A DNA stretch of 64,000 nucleotides from Tetracentron sinense. Lineage: Eukaryota > Streptophyta > Magnoliopsida > Trochodendrales > Trochodendraceae. How positions within the stretch are numbered: position 1 is the stretch's first letter; each line of letters opens with the position of its first letter. Below the pieces are notes generated by a model. It had not been told where the DNA came from and ran no database searches. It worked only from the letters and a program-made list of their open reading frames with translations. The position numbers were made by a program, and so were the translations under genes. Shown in pieces: positions 33,626 through 47,039 of this stretch. The stretch lies in the NCBI GenBank assembly GCA_015143295.1, contig CM026565.1, positions 14,568,041-14,632,040 on the forward strand, written 5' to 3'.

Positions 33626-35987
33626 TGTAAGACCTCGAAAAATGGGATTCCCATTATTTTATTTAATGTATGTGAATGGTGTTTGTATACCATGTATTTT
33701 TTTACAAATCGGAAAATTTGTGGGTTTGTCGATATTTTTCCGGGTTTACTTTTTACCCTTAAAACTTAGTATTTTTACTCGGCATTTTTGTTGTAGATGC
33801 CGGACTGGCTAATGTTCAATCCCCTGTTATTTCATAATTTTTGCTTGAGTAATTAAGTAGTTATGAATTTAATAAGGGAAAGAAATGGGATTCAGACATG
33901 TGACAGCATGCATGTGTGCCATGTGTCATCACACATGCTTGCCACCAATTTAGGGCACTTGCCTTAAGTAATGACAAGTGTGTCATATATACTAATGTTA
34001 GACACATGCTTGTCACCAACTTATGACACTTGTCTTAAGTCATGATAAGTGTCTTAGTTTAGACACTTGTTTTCTCTCATAATTTTAGAAGAACAAATTT
34101 CTGGAGTTTTAGAAAATCAGAGAATGCTGTATACGGAGGTTTTTAGAGAGAGAAAGTTCCTAGAGAGAGAAAGGAAGAGAGAAAGAGAAGAGGAGTTGTA
34201 CCTGGGGTTTCTTCACGTTCCCGACGCGTTGGCGACATCCATTTCGCTCCCCGGCACCTCGATTGGTGTGTAGAGAGAGAAAGAGGGTATTCTAGTGAGA
34301 GAAAGTGCTTTTTAGTGAGAGTGACTCACTACCTGGGCATTTTCCAGTAAGCTAAGTCCATTTCCAGCAGTAATTTTAACATCAGAAGCATATTTCAGAG
34401 CTTGGAGAGGATGGTTTACTACACGTCTTGTATTTTGGGAGCGAGTACTTGATAATTGTTAAAGCTTAATCGATTGTAAGTACACTCTACTAGCATACTT
34501 TGTAGATAGAGGCGTGCTTTTCCTACTCTCGGTCAAACTCTACTCTCAGCCTCCACCAACCACCTATCCATTTTCAAATCAATTATGGTGGTTAAAGCAC
34601 TCTCTCTCATCAAGAATGGACAAATGGTTGGTGGAGATTGAGAGTAGAGTTTGACTGAAATTAGGGCTAGCATTTCTCTTGTAGATATAATTGTAAGTAT
34701 ATTCTACTAGCTTACTTTGTAGATATAATTATGAATGTGATGTGTTGAATACATGCATGTTGTGAATTATTCTGGAGTATGTTAATTAACCATGAATAAT
34801 ATAACTAGCATACTTTGTAGATATAATGGTAAGTACATCTTACTAGCATACGTTGTTCATAGAATTATGTATTGATACTCTAATTTCATGACTATTATTA
34901 CCTGGTATTTGAAACATGATGAGTATGCTCTATTGTTTAGACTTCATGATTGATCATGCATGCATGTCATGATTTCAATTTCAGTTTTAAGAATGCATGT
35001 TTATACAAGAGTTAGCATGAATTTGAAAAGAAACAAAAATGGTTTATGCAAGACAAGTCTAAGATCTTACACTTCAAGGATCATGTCTAAATCTATTTCC
35101 TTAGGCTTCAAGTGATCAAAAACAATGATAAAGTCACACGTAGGGCTGGTCAACGGAGTTGGGGACCTTGACATTATATTTATATATTATACTATAACGG
35201 TTAAGCATGGCCGTTACCAAGTCAAGGCTCTAACTCCCGGCTTCAAGTATAAGGGATGTTAGTTTGCGACGGGCTATGATACGGTAGCTAGGCATACCTA
35301 ATTTAAAGCATGAGGAGTGCTAGTTTGCGACAGACTATGATACGGCACCCAGGCATACCCAATTTCAAGAGAACAAAAACAAGCAAGTACAGTACCTTGA
35401 TTCACACAAGACAAGAACAAGAACAAAACAGCATGTTTTATCAAACATAGTACATGACAAGAACCATGAGTTACAAACATGTTTTAAGTATTTCAGTTCA
35501 TGCATGCATCATGATTATATTGTTTTACATTCTCATGCACGATATGTTTTGTATATTATCCATTGTCTGCTATTAGTTTGTACTCGCGAAGTATTTCATG
35601 CTCAGCCGTACATTTTATGTCGGCAGGTATTGGCTTTGATATTTGCGGTTCCAGGTCATGGGTTGAGGAAGATTATGACGAAGAAGAACACTGTATGGAA
35701 CCTCAGGTGGAGGCTAGAGAGTTGGATGTCTGGCCTTATGAATAGGCTCTTGTGATAAAGGGAAACTTTTGATGCAAAGATTATTTTGTGAACAAGTATG
35801 TTTGTTCTTTACGTTAGGTGTATGTATATAACTTTAGTAAGACTTTGAATACTTCTATCAGGTATATAAAAATTTAGCTTCCGCTGTAGCATGCCTTGTT
35901 GATTTCAGGATGGTTTAACAGGTCAGGTCAGGTCAAGTCATAATCCAAAGTACCCTAAAGTTCTAGGGGATATTTTGGGGTGTGGCA
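33626..35987 (+). mobile_element. Solo LTR, gypsy long-LTR family, in the array
   Basis: TGTAAGACCTCGAAAAATGG at 33626 to TATTTTGGGGTGTGGCA at 35987, 2362 bp, with array sequence on both sides. The right flank is TCTAG and the left GATAG, so the target duplication is eroded. It shares with the LTR at 42076 a leader block with CGTTCCCGAC and GACATCC and repeated AGAGAGAGAAAG (34200-34290 against 42900-42975). Two diverged tandem units with GCGACxGxCTATGATACGG lie at 35250-35360, and a CTCAGCCGTACATTTTATG box is near 35600. Confidence 0.85.
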
Positions 35988-36062
35988 TCTAGTGTTTTCT
36001 GACACCTTTATTTCAATATATCCTAAGTGTTAGAAGTGTCTTCGACGTTTCTGCACCTTGTA
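35988..36062. repeat. Array remnant between two LTR insertions
   Basis: Seventy-odd bases of monomer (TTTATTTCAATATATCC, TTCGACGTTTCTGCACC) separate the plus-strand LTR from the next, minus-strand LTR. Confidence 0.85.
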
Positions 36063-36789
36063 TGCGCCCCAAAATCCCACCTAGGTTAATGTGAGATTTT
36101 GGCACGTGACTTAACCATCACTTTCATATCTTCCTGTCATAAAGCATTTAAGGTAATTCTAAAAACATGAACCTAAAAATTTTTCTTTAAATAAATACTG
36201 ATTAAGTTTGATGTCTAAAATAAAACTAAACCAAAATCTATAATTTAAATCATTCATCTTGATTCTCATCTATCAATTCAATCTAACCATAATCCAACAT
36301 TAAGTTTATTACAATGTCTTAACTCTAAATATAAATACTAATACTCTAATTTCCAGGAAATGGCCAACGGTCCAAATTCCATTCACCATCGGGGTAATCA
36401 CCTGTTGGCTCTTCCTCTTCCTCCTCGTACTCTTCCGCTTCCCAAGGTCGTAGAGCACAGATGTCAAATCTAGAACCTACCGACAACAGAAGTCATCGGC
36501 TGAGTAACAAGTTACCCAACATATATATAAAATCCTAGTTAACAATATAACAATATTTAATATAAAACATAATTTGGAATAGAGCATGACATGTAAACAT
36601 ATAAATAATTCAGAGTGCAGAAGCATAATTCAATTTCAATTCTTATACGTGATCACTTGTACTTGTTTCTCTTGTTTATCTTACATTTCTTTCTTGTTCG
36701 TGAATGTATCCAACAACATGCATGGTGCAATAACTTCAAATAACTCTACTCCATATATTGGGTAGAGATTAACATATACCCTACTTTCT

Positions 36790-36925
36790 GATGTACCACA
36801 CGGTTTACACATTATCCGATGCATACGGCTTGTCTACACATTATCCGATGTATACGGCTTGTCTACACATTATCCGGTGTATACAGTTTGTCTACACATT
36901 AACCGGTGTATACGGTTTGTCTTGC
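36790..36925. repeat. Tandem repeat, 29-31 bp unit, in the minus-strand solo LTR
   Basis: Four to five copies of a unit with GTCTACACATTATCCGATG and TATACGG (near 36810, 36831, 36860, 36889). Downstream of the TATA box in LTR orientation. Confidence 0.85.
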
Positions 36926-37884
36926 CTTGATCTTAGGCTTGTGGGTACTCGGTCAATGCAAAACTCAATCATACGGTCATGCTTGCGTCCTTGTGTACTT
37001 GTATAATACTTGTCATCTTATTTATTCTTATGCTTGTAGATGTTTATGAATAAGTGTGAGTGAAATAATGATGATTGTAAATCATGCACCAATTTAAACA
37101 GGCAAAATTTCTCATAAATTGATCAATATAGAACATAGATCCATCCAGTTTTCAATAATAAAATAAGAAACAATTATATTTATCATGTCTCAATTTTCAA
37201 TAGATAATTTTACTAAAATTAATCTCACAGAACCCTAGTTTCATAACACATCAAAATTTCAAGGCAAGCTCATAATTGTTTCATCAATTTCAACCATCAT
37301 CCCTTCCTCCATTCTACATCATCTACACACTACAAGATAATTCCCTTTGCCCTTGTTGATACATCTTTGGCATCACAATTATCTTCTGCAATAAAAATTA
37401 TCACGGAACATCTTTAAACATCACATTCATCTTTCATAAAATCATAATGAAATATATTTAATCATCATAGTCCTCTTTCATAAGAAAAATCATAATAAAA
37501 CTTTTTCTAAACTTCATATCTATCTTTAATAAGGGATTGACATATCAAAATCATGCTTAATCTTATTTTTCTTACTTTAAATCTATACTTTCATCATGTT
37601 TACATCAAAATCACCATAATGATAGGAAGAAAGTTATATTTACCTCTCTTGATCACTTCCCTAGGATCACGCGCCTGCAAATGGGATTGATCTAAGCCTT
37701 TTCACCCTTCTTCCTTGCAAAACCTTTGATCTCTCCTCTTAGATCTCTCAAAATCCCCTTCTCTCACTCTCTTTTAGGTTTAGAAAGTTTTAGAAACACT
37801 TAGAAACCCTCAACTCACGAATATAAAGAGTATTTATAGTGTTGCGAGCCCTATCCAAAAATCAAAAAATCGCGCAAAAGGGCG

Positions 37885-37945
37885 TTGTGGGCGATCGATC
37901 GCCGTCGGTGGGCGATCGATCGCCGTCGGTGGGCGATCGATCTGC
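37885..37945. repeat. Palindrome cluster, GGC-GATCGATC-GCC type, in LTR U3
   Basis: Two perfect GGCGATCGATCGCC palindromes and one partial (GGGCGATCGATCTGCC) in 60 bp, separated by GTCGGTG spacers. They lie between the LTR start (38147) and the TATA box (37831-37838) on the minus strand. Confidence 0.9.
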
Positions 37946-38147
37946 CGCAGCGCCAATCTGAAACGAATTTTTTTTTTTTTAAACTCTTTTGCCACTTTTT
38001 GATTATCTTTCCTTTTATGAAATTAAACTTCAAAAACGACTTAAATTGAGTGTTTTATTTGGATTTTAAAATCGATATTTTCACATTAAATTTGCAGGCT
38101 TAAACATATTAAAAATTTAAACACATGATTCCATAGCATTTTCTACA

Positions 38148-41100
38148 CCTGATTTGGGCACCGAAGTTTCCTAGTTCTCTCCTTTGTTAAAAAAAAGAAA
38201 TTGTGTGCAAATTCCTAACCTAAACTAGATTTCTGATATGATCTCATTTGACAACATTATTTCAATATAACGTAAGTGCTGGATTTGTTAAGATTGTAAA
38301 GCCTAAACCTAGAATTTTGCGCTAAATCCTAATCATAACTCAATTTTTTATAAGGTCTCTTCTATCATCTTTATTTCAACATGATACAAGTGTTGGAATT
38401 GATTTTGAGGTGTTTGGACCTTCTATGCACGATTTGGGTACAACTTTGCACTAATTCATAACCTGGACTTGGTTTTTGATATAGTGTTTTCTAACACCTT
38501 TATTTCCATATATCCTAAGTGTTGGAAGTGTCTTCAACATTTCTGCACCTTGTGTGCCTGATTTGGGCACTGAAGTTTCCTAGTTCTCTCCTTTGTTAAA
38601 AAAAAAAAAAACTAATTGTGTGCAAATTCCTAACCTAGACTCAATTTCTGATACGATCTCATTTGACAAAATTATTTCAATATAACATAACTGCTGGAAT
38701 TGTTAAGACAGTAAAGCCTAAACCAATTTTGCGCTAAATCCTAATCATAATGCAATTTTTTTATAAGGTCTCTTCTATCATCTTTATTTCAACATGATGT
38801 AAATGTTGGAATTGGTTTCGAGGTGGTTGGACCTTGTATGCACAATTTTGGTACAACTTTCGTCTAATTCATAACCTGGACTCAGTTTTTGATATAGTGT
38901 TTTCTCACACTTTTATTTCAATATATCCTAAGTGTTGGAAGTGTCTTCAACGTTTCTACACCTTACATGCCTGATTTGGGCACTGAAGTTTCTTAGTTCT
39001 CTTGTTTGTTAATAAAAAAAGTAATTGTGTGCAAATTCCTAACCTAGACTCAATTTTTGATATGATCTCAACTGACCGCATTATTTCAATATGATGTAAC
39101 TGCTAGAATTGTTAAGACTGTAAAGCCTAAACTTACAATCTTGCGCTAAATACTAATCGCAACTCAATTTTTTTTATAACATTTCTTCAATCATCTTTAT
39201 TTCAACATGATGTAAGTGTTAGAATTGGTTTCGAGGTGTTTAAACCTTGTATGCACGATTTGGGTACAACTTTGCACTAATTCATAACCTGGACTCGGTT
39301 TTTGATATATTGTTTTCTCACACCTTTGTTTCAATATATCCTAAGTTTTGGAAGTGCCTTCGACATTTCTGCACCTGTATGCTAGATTTGGGCATCGAGG
39401 TTTCCTAGTTCGCACTAATTCATAACCTCGATTCGGTTCATTATAGTGTGTTTTCTGACACCTTTATTTCAATATATCCTAAGTGTCAGAAGTGTCTTCG
39501 ACGTTTCTGCACCTCGTATGCTTGATTTGGGCACAGAAGTTGCCAAGTTCCCTCCCTTTTCAAAAAAAAAAAACCTAAACATATAATTGTGTTCAAATTC
39601 CTAACCTAAACTCGATTTCTGATATGATCTCATCTGACAACATTATTTCAATATAACGTAAGTACTGGAATTGTTAAGACTGTATAGCCTTAATCTACAA
39701 TTTTGCGCTAAATGATGTAAGTGTTGGAATTGGTTTCGAGGTGTTTGAACCTTGTATGCACGACTTAGGTACCAAAGTTCCCGAATTTTCCCGTTTGTTA
39801 AGACCGTGAATCCTAAACCCATAATTTTGTTACAATTCCAAACTTAGACTCAATTTTTAATGTAATCTACTTCAATATAACCTAAGTATGTGAATTAGTT
39901 TTGAGGTGTTTGGACCACGTATACCCGATTTGGGCACCATGATTCCCTAGATGTCTCTTATAAATACCGTAGAGCCTAAACCTACAATTGTGCACCAATT
40001 CCAAATATTTATTCGGTGCTTAATATATATTTTCTCACACCTTTATTTCAATATATCCTAAGTGATAGAAGTGGTTTCGAGGTGTTTAGACCTTCTATAC
40101 CTAATATTTATTCGGTGTTTGATATATATTTTCTGACACCTTTATTTCAATATATCCTAAGTGTTAGAAGTGGTTTCGAGGTGTTTAGACCTTGCATATA
40201 TGAGTTCGGTGACGAGGTTCTCTAGTTGCCTCTTCTGTTAAAACTCTGAATCCAAAATCTACAATTTGCACCAATTCTTAACCTAGCATCGGGTTTTGAT
40301 GTAGCGTCTCTTCTAACACATTTATATTTCGTTACATCCTAAGTTTTAAATTTAGCTCAGAGGTGTTAAGCACTTGAATACACAATTTTAGCACCGAGGT
40401 TCTCTAGTTGCCACTTTTGTTAAGATTGTAACGCGTAAACCAAGAATTGTGAGTCAATTCGGAATATTGAATCAGATTTTGATGTTGTCTCTTTTGACAC
40501 CTTTATTTCAATATAACCTAAGTGTTTGAATTACTTTTGGAGTGTTTGGACCTTATATACCCAATTTGGGTGCCGAAATTCACTATCTATCTGTTTTGTT
40601 AAGACCGTTAAGCCTAAACCTATACTTTTCCACTAATTCCTAAACTAGTCTCCATTTTTTATGCAGTTTCTTCTAAAACCTTTATTTCAATATACAATCG
40701 GTCTTCGAATTGGTTTTGAGCTGTTTGGACCTCGTATGCCTAATTTTGACACTGAGGTATCTGAGTTAGTTGTCTCTTTCGTTATTGCTGTAAAGCTCAA
40801 ACCTACAATTGTGCACCAATTTATAACCTGGACTCAGTTTTTTATTTAGTCTTTTCTGACACTTCTATTTCAATATATCATAAGTGTTCGAATAAGTTTC
40901 AAGATGTTTTGACCTTATATGCCCGATTTGAGCACCAAGGTCCTTTAGTTGTCCCTTTCAAAAACACATAAAGTCTATGATGCGGGGACTTAACAATAAT
41001 CTCTAAAAGTCTCGTCTAACATCTTTATTTCAATATTACATGAACACTGCATTGTTTTCAAGGTATTTGGAACTGTTATGCCTGATTTGGGCACCGAGGT

Positions 41101-42075
41101 TCCCTTCTCTAGATGTATCTTTTGTTTTTACCCTAAAGCTTAAACATATAATTATGCGTTAATCCTAACATAGACTCGGGTTTTTATGTGATCTCTTATG
41201 ACAAATTTATTTCAATATACCATAAGTGTTAAAATTGGTTTCGAGGTGTTTAGATCTCATATTCTCAATTTGGGCACCGAGATTTCCCAATTCCTAACCT
41301 AGACTAGTTATTATGTAAAATCTTTTGACACATTTTTTTTCAATATAACTTAAGTCTTAGAATTGGTTTCGAAGTGTTTGGACCTCCAATGCCTGATTTG
41401 GACACCGAGGTTCCCTAGTTCTCTCGTTGTTAATACCCTAAATGCTAAACCTACAACTTTGCCCAATTTCATAACCTGGACTCGGTTTTTGATATAGTGT
41501 TTTTTTACACATTTATTTCAATATATGTTGGAAGTGCCTAGGACGTTTCTGCACCTCGTATACCTACTTTGGGCACCGAAGTTTCCTAGTTCCCTTCTTT
41601 GTTAAAACCGTAAAGCCTAAACATATAATTGTGTAAATTCCTAACCTAGACTCGATTTCTGATAAGATCTCATTTGATAACATTATTTCAATATAACATA
41701 ATGTCTGAAATTGTTAAGACTGTAAAGCCTAAACCTACAATTTTGCATTAAATCCTAATTGGGACTCAATTTTTTATGCGGTCTGTTCTAGCATCTTTTT
41801 TTCAACATGATATAAGCGTTAGAATTGGTTTCAAGGTGTTTGGACCTTGTATGCACGATTTTGGTACCAAAGTTCTCGGATTGTTTCTTTTATTAAGACT
41901 GTGAAGCCTAAAACCCATTATTTTGTTATAATCCCAAACTTACTCAATATTTTATGTAGTCTATTCTAACATCTCTTTTTCAATATAACCTAATTATTGA
42001 AATTGGTTTCGAGGTGTTTGGACTTCGTATGCCCGATTTGGGCGCCATGGTTCCCTAGTTGTCTCTTATTAATAC
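38148..42075. repeat. Degenerate tandem array, block 3, with higher-order repeats
   Basis: Same monomer family. In 38151-39400 the array is organised in blocks of about 410 bp: the word GATTTGGGCACxGAAGTTTCC recurs at about 38151, 38560, 38973 and 39385. Each block has one truncated and one variant monomer (TTCxACxTTTCTGCACC). Beyond this, irregular monomers continue to 42075. A short scrap of the TRIM-like element (GATGCGGGGACTTAA) lies near 40979. Confidence 0.88.
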
Positions 42076-43425
42076 TGTAACGCCCCAGAATTTTAATATA
42101 GTAAAATTATAGGTTTATTGGTCCTTAATTGGGGTTAATAAGTTAAGTATTTAATTAAATTGTGAAAAGTGAATTTTACTCAGGATTGAGTTGTACCGAT
42201 AAAATCTTAGTATTTCTTCTCGAAAACCGCACACAGTGTGTTGGTCGACTACCGGGGACCTTCACCTGTTGTATTGGTCCTGTCAGGTATCGTCTCACAG
42301 GACCGCAAGGTCATATCATGTAAGAAAATCAAGAAAACGGGAAATTTTCAGATTTCTAGAAATTAAATGGGACTCAATATTTCTTGGGGATCCGTAATAG
42401 AATTTCGTGCGGCCGATACCAGCGTGTGCCGGTCGGCCGTGGAAACTAACGTCTGTCGTTTCGGCAGTTATTTATCTCAAATGAAGAAACGGCGGCCTAT
42501 TTTGTGTCCGAAATCAGGAAATTAGTAGGTTTTACAGTTTTCTTCCGGACAAAAATGCAGCTGTCAAAACTCAGTATTTTTATCCGAAATTTTTACAGTA
42601 GGTGTCGAACTACCCCAAGTTCGGTCGCCTGAAGTTTCGTCAAAATCGGACTTCGTTTGATAAAGTTTCGAAGGCCGTAAGTGCAAAGAAATCACAAATC
42701 GAGTCAAATAGTCAAAGTATTGACTTGGTCAACAAGTTACATCAAGGGAGGTCAAGTGCCATGCACATGACCCATGGTCTTTGAAAGAGGGGCCAGACCT
42801 CTTCATTTACACGTTTTGGACAGCAAAGGAGGCTCTGCCCCCAGAATTTTTAGAGAGAGAAAGTGATGAGAGAGAAAGGAAAGGGAGGTCCCCTTGGGAT
42901 TTTTCGACGTTCCCGACTCGTTGACGACATCCGATTTTCTCCCCGGTGTCTCGATTGGCGTGTAGAGAGAGAAAGAGAGAATTCTAGAGAGAGAAAGTGG
43001 AGGTTAGTGAGAGAGGCGATTTACCTAGAGGTTTTCCAGCATTCTGATCGCATTGGCAACGACCATTTCCATATCTGGAGCCTCGAAAGTTGTGTAGTAG
43101 GTAAAATCCCTCTCCATCTCTTCTCTTTTCCCTTGCTTAAGCTACTTTATTTATGTGGAATGGTTTGGTGATATTATGTGTGGATGGAAAAGGTCATAGA
43201 CCTTATGAATGATGTATGGATGGGATGGATGAGATTGAAAATAGAGCAAAGGGACAGAGCCCTCGGTTTCAGGCTGTTTCTAGCTCGGAAATTAGGCTCA
43301 GTGTGATTTGCGATAGATCGTAGGGGAGGTGCGATCGACCGCAGGAAGTTATGAGAGCCTGACTGGGCTTCTATATGTGTGATGTGATGTAATTTTGACA
43401 TTGTAAGGCAATGGTAGGGTCCATT

Positions 43426-46400
43426 TGTAACGACCCGGAATTTTAATAGAATAAAATTATACGTTTATGGGTGCTTAACTGAGGTTGATTAGTTAAGTAT
43501 TTGTTAAATTTGTGAAAAATCAGGTTTGAAGGCAAGGAGCTTCACTTTGGGCGTTGATCTTTTTCCCGAATGTGTTGGCAGTGTCCGTTTTGCCCCTAGA
43601 CGTCTCGAAAAGCGCAAAAGAGGTAAAAACCTCTTCCATCTCTTCTCTTTTCCCTGTTATTTGGTATATTCTTTATGTGAAATGTATGCGCGTTGATGGA
43701 AAAGGGTCTGAGACCCCGTGGATATGTTATGGGAAGGTGGTTGTGCATGAAAAATGAGTAAAGGGGTGTAACCCTTGGTCTCGGGTCTCAAAACCCTGGA
43801 TTTAGACTCACTGCGTAAAAGGCGTGGATGGGAAAAGGGTCAGAAACCCCTATGTGATGTTGTGATGTTATGTGGACATTCGAGGAGCCCAGATCGGGTC
43901 CCGGGTAAATTGTATCGTCACCCTGGGGTGTCGAAAAGTTGTTTTGCAGGTCGTATAAGGCTATAGACACATCCATTAGCCTGGAAGCGTTCCCTAACGG
44001 GACGGTGTGTTACCGGATTTGGTTCACGAGCGCGAGGTCCGAGTATTTCAGTTAACCAAGCGAGGCTTGGGTTAACTGGGGTTAATTTGTGGTTAGAAAA
44101 CCTAATCAGGATTAAAGTATAATCCACCGTGATTGATAGTCGGGAGTGGGTGGATTTGATATTCATAGATCCTCTTTGACTAGGTCAGGGGAGAATAGAT
44201 TGTTATGTTATCTGATAGATATGCCGTGAGGACAGAAGTCCCCACCGTGGCTGAGTCAGATGATTGTGTTATCTGATAGATATGCCGTACCGAGGCTGAG
44301 TCAGTAGGCTGTGATGCCTCTGATAGATATGCCGTCCGTACCGTGGCTGAGTCAGATGATTGTGTTATCTGATAGATATGCCGTACCGAGGCTGAGTCAG
44401 TAGGCTGTGATGTCTCTGATAGATATGCCGTCCGTACCGTGGCTGAGTCAGATGGTTGTGTTATCTGATAGATATGCCGTACCGAGGCTGAGTCAGTAGG
44501 CTGTGATGCCTCTGATAGATATGTCGTCCGTACCGTGGCTGAGTCAGATGGTTGTGTTATCTGATAGATATGCCGTACCGAGGCTGAGTCAGTAGGTTGT
44601 GATGCCTCTGATAGATATGTCTCCGTACCGTGGCTGAGTCAGATGGTTGTGTTATCTGATAGATATGCCGTGAGGATGGAAGTCCCTACCGTGGCTGAGT
44701 CAGATGGTTGTGTTATCTGATAGATATGCCGTACCGAGGCTGAGTCAGTAAATTATGATGCCTCTGATAGATATGCCATCCGTACCATGGCTAAGTCAGA
44801 TGGTTGTGTTATCTGATAGATATGCCGTGAGGACAGAAGTCCCCACCGTGGCTGAGTCAGATGATTGTGTTATCTGATAGATATGCCGTGTGGATAGAGG
44901 TCCCCACCGTGGCTGAGTCAGATGGTTGTGTTATCTGATAGATATGCCTTACCGAGGCTGAGTCAGTAGGCTGTGATGCCTCTGATAGATATGCCGTCCG
45001 TACCGTGGCTGAGTCAGATGGTTGTGTTATCTGATAGATATGCCGTACCGAGGCTGAGTCAGTAGGTTGTGATGCCTCTGATAGATATGTCGTCCGTACC
45101 GTGGCTGAGTCAGATGGTTGTGTTATCTGATAGATATGTCGTGAGGATGGAAGTCCCCACCGTGGCTGAGTCAGATGGTTGTGTTATCTGATAGATATGC
45201 CGTACCGAGGCTGAGTCAGTAGGTTATGATCCCTCTGATAGATATGCCATCCGTACCGTGGCTGAGTCAGATGATTGTGTTATCTGATAGATATGCCGTG
45301 AGGACAGAAGTCCCCACCGTGGCTGAGTCAGATGATTGTGTTATCTGATAGATATGCCGTGTGGATAGAGGTCCCCACCGTGGCTGAGTCAGATGGTTGT
45401 GTTATCTGATAGATATGCCGTACCGAGGCTGAGTCAGTAGGTGGTGATGCCTCTGATAGATATGTCGTCCGTACCGTGGCTGAGTCAGATTGTTGTGTTA
45501 TCTGATAGAGATGCCGTGAGGATAGAGGTCCCCACCGTGGCTGAGTCAGATGGTGGTGTTGTCTGTAATCTGATAGATATGCCGTGAGGCTAGAGTTCCT
45601 CACCGTGGCTGAGATCAGATGATTGTGTTAGTTCTAGCGGGTGAAGGTCTGGATTATATACGGAGTCTATGGACTCAAGGTTGTACGAAGTCTAAGGATT
45701 CAAGGTTTGATTTCATTGGGTGTAAGCCCGGTTGATCTCGATAGTTATCATGGGGGTATGGGACGCCATGGTAACAAAATTAATGTTAACGGATTTGGAA
45801 ATGGATAGCGTGTTTACGAACTCTAACTTGGATATTGAGTCTACGGACTTAGGTTGAATACGAGTGAAGGCCAGTTGATTGAGTGTACGGACTCAAGAAT
45901 AGAGTGTGAGCGGTTGTCTGGGATGGTAACCTAGTGGTGTAGATGATGATTGGATGAACTTGAAAATTGAGGTTGGGAACCTCGAAATAAAGTGAATAGC
46001 CCTGAGTGACCTCGGGTCACGGATTACGAGATTATATATTATTATAATATGAGAATTGTATTGCAACACTATATTGTTATTGATGATGATGATTGTTACT
46101 AGGTGGAAAATAGCCTAGATGGATTGTGGATTTTGCTGGGCTCTATAGCTCACTCCTCTCATTTTATGTCTTCAGATTTGGAAGCAGTTGCTGATTGACA
46201 AGGAGTTAGACTTGTTGGATTCTGAAAGTGTACCGGCGCAGTTGTGGCGCCAAAAGTAACGGCTATTGTAGCCAGTGAGGTAACGTATTTGCTTATGATG
46301 GGTTATTGTGATGACTGGATTGTTACTGCTTACATAAGCTCATCAGAAAAGTTGAAAAATCCCCGCATTTTCGCAGGTAAAGTCTTCCGTATGCGTGGTT

Positions 46401-46460
46401 ATGACGAACGAGCACGCGTCTTGGAACTTGATTTCCCAACCGCGGGTTCGGGGCGTCACA
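43426..46460 (+). mobile_element. Solo LTR (inner), same family, perfect target duplication
   Basis: TGTAACGACCCGGAATTTTA at 43426 to GGGTTCGGGGCGTCACA at 46460, 3035 bp, flanked by CCATT on both sides (43421-43425 and 46461-46465). Both ends closely match the outer LTR. The 3' part (about 46150-46460) is nearly the same as 48480-48804 of the outer copy, which shows a recent common source. It carries the large tandem array at 44205-45630. No coding region. Confidence 0.93.
44205..45630. repeat. Tandem array with a TGAGTCA word in every unit
   Basis: About 30 units of 47-65 bp, mostly alternating two types: CTGATAGATATGCCGTACCG with GAGGCTGAGTCAGTAGG, and GATATGCCGTCCGTACCGTG with GCTGAGTCAGATGRTTG. 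Together they make a dimer of about 96 bp. Some units carry an extra GAGGACAGAAGTCCCCACCG spacer. Each unit contains TGAGTCA. Open frames across it are by-products of the periodicity. Confidence 0.92.
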
Positions 46461-47039
46461 CCATTGGCCTGGTTAAGTTCCCTATCGGAACTACTCTTGT
46501 ATGATGTGATGTTTGTTTTAAGGCAATGGTAGGTCTATTGGCCTGGTTAAGTTCCCTATCGGAATGAATCTGATAAGATGTGATGTTTAAAGGCATTGGT
46601 AGGGTTCATTGGCCTGGTAGAAGTCCTACCTTGGGACAACCTTTGTGTATGATGTGATGTTGTTGGGACATAGTATAGTGATGATGGTCCATCGTCCGGG
46701 TAATGTTCCACACCGGAACGGTATACCCTCGGACTTGGTTCACGGGCGTGAGGCCCAACTGGTTCAGTTATTCAAGCAGGGGGATTTCCTATGGTTAGAA
46801 AACCTAACCTACGTGAAATGCTGTCTGTGGTCCCTCTTTAGCTAGGCCCCGAGAGGCGGTATCTATTATGAGCCCGGGTTCTTCCGTGACTGATAGTCGG
46901 GAGAGTTAGGACGGCATTGGGCAATGGACTCAAGGTTGGATTAGGGTCTATAGACCCAGTGATGTATTGAGTTTACGAACTCAATGATGTTACCTTAAGG
47001 GGGCATTGGCCTGTGTCGGCAGATATGCACCCAACAGAG

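Larger units (their letters stand above)
36063..38147 (-). mobile_element. Solo LTR, gypsy long-LTR family, minus strand
   Basis: On the minus strand it starts TGTAGAAAATGC at 38147 and ends GGGATTTTGGGGCGCA at 36063, about 2.1 kb, inside the array. It holds the palindromes at 37885-37945, TATAAATA at 37831-37838 (minus), a tandem repeat at 36790-36925, and a conserved box near 36475-36510. A clean target duplication was not found; the array bases on both sides nearly join. Confidence 0.82.

Noticed and set aside
34067-34273. 68-codon Arg/Glu-rich frame
   Set aside because: It is the AGAGAGAGAAAG leader of a solo LTR read as protein.
36063-38147. CACCT as target duplication of the minus-strand solo LTR
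   Set aside because: It would require LTR ends without the usual TG at one side, so I left the duplication as undetermined.
45328-45603. 91-codon minus-strand frame with repeated peptide
   Set aside because: It follows the period of the 44205-45630 tandem array and has no start context or similarity.
44205-45630. CRISPR-like array of similar units
   Set aside because: Units are contiguous and variable with no unique spacers, and the context is a plant LTR.
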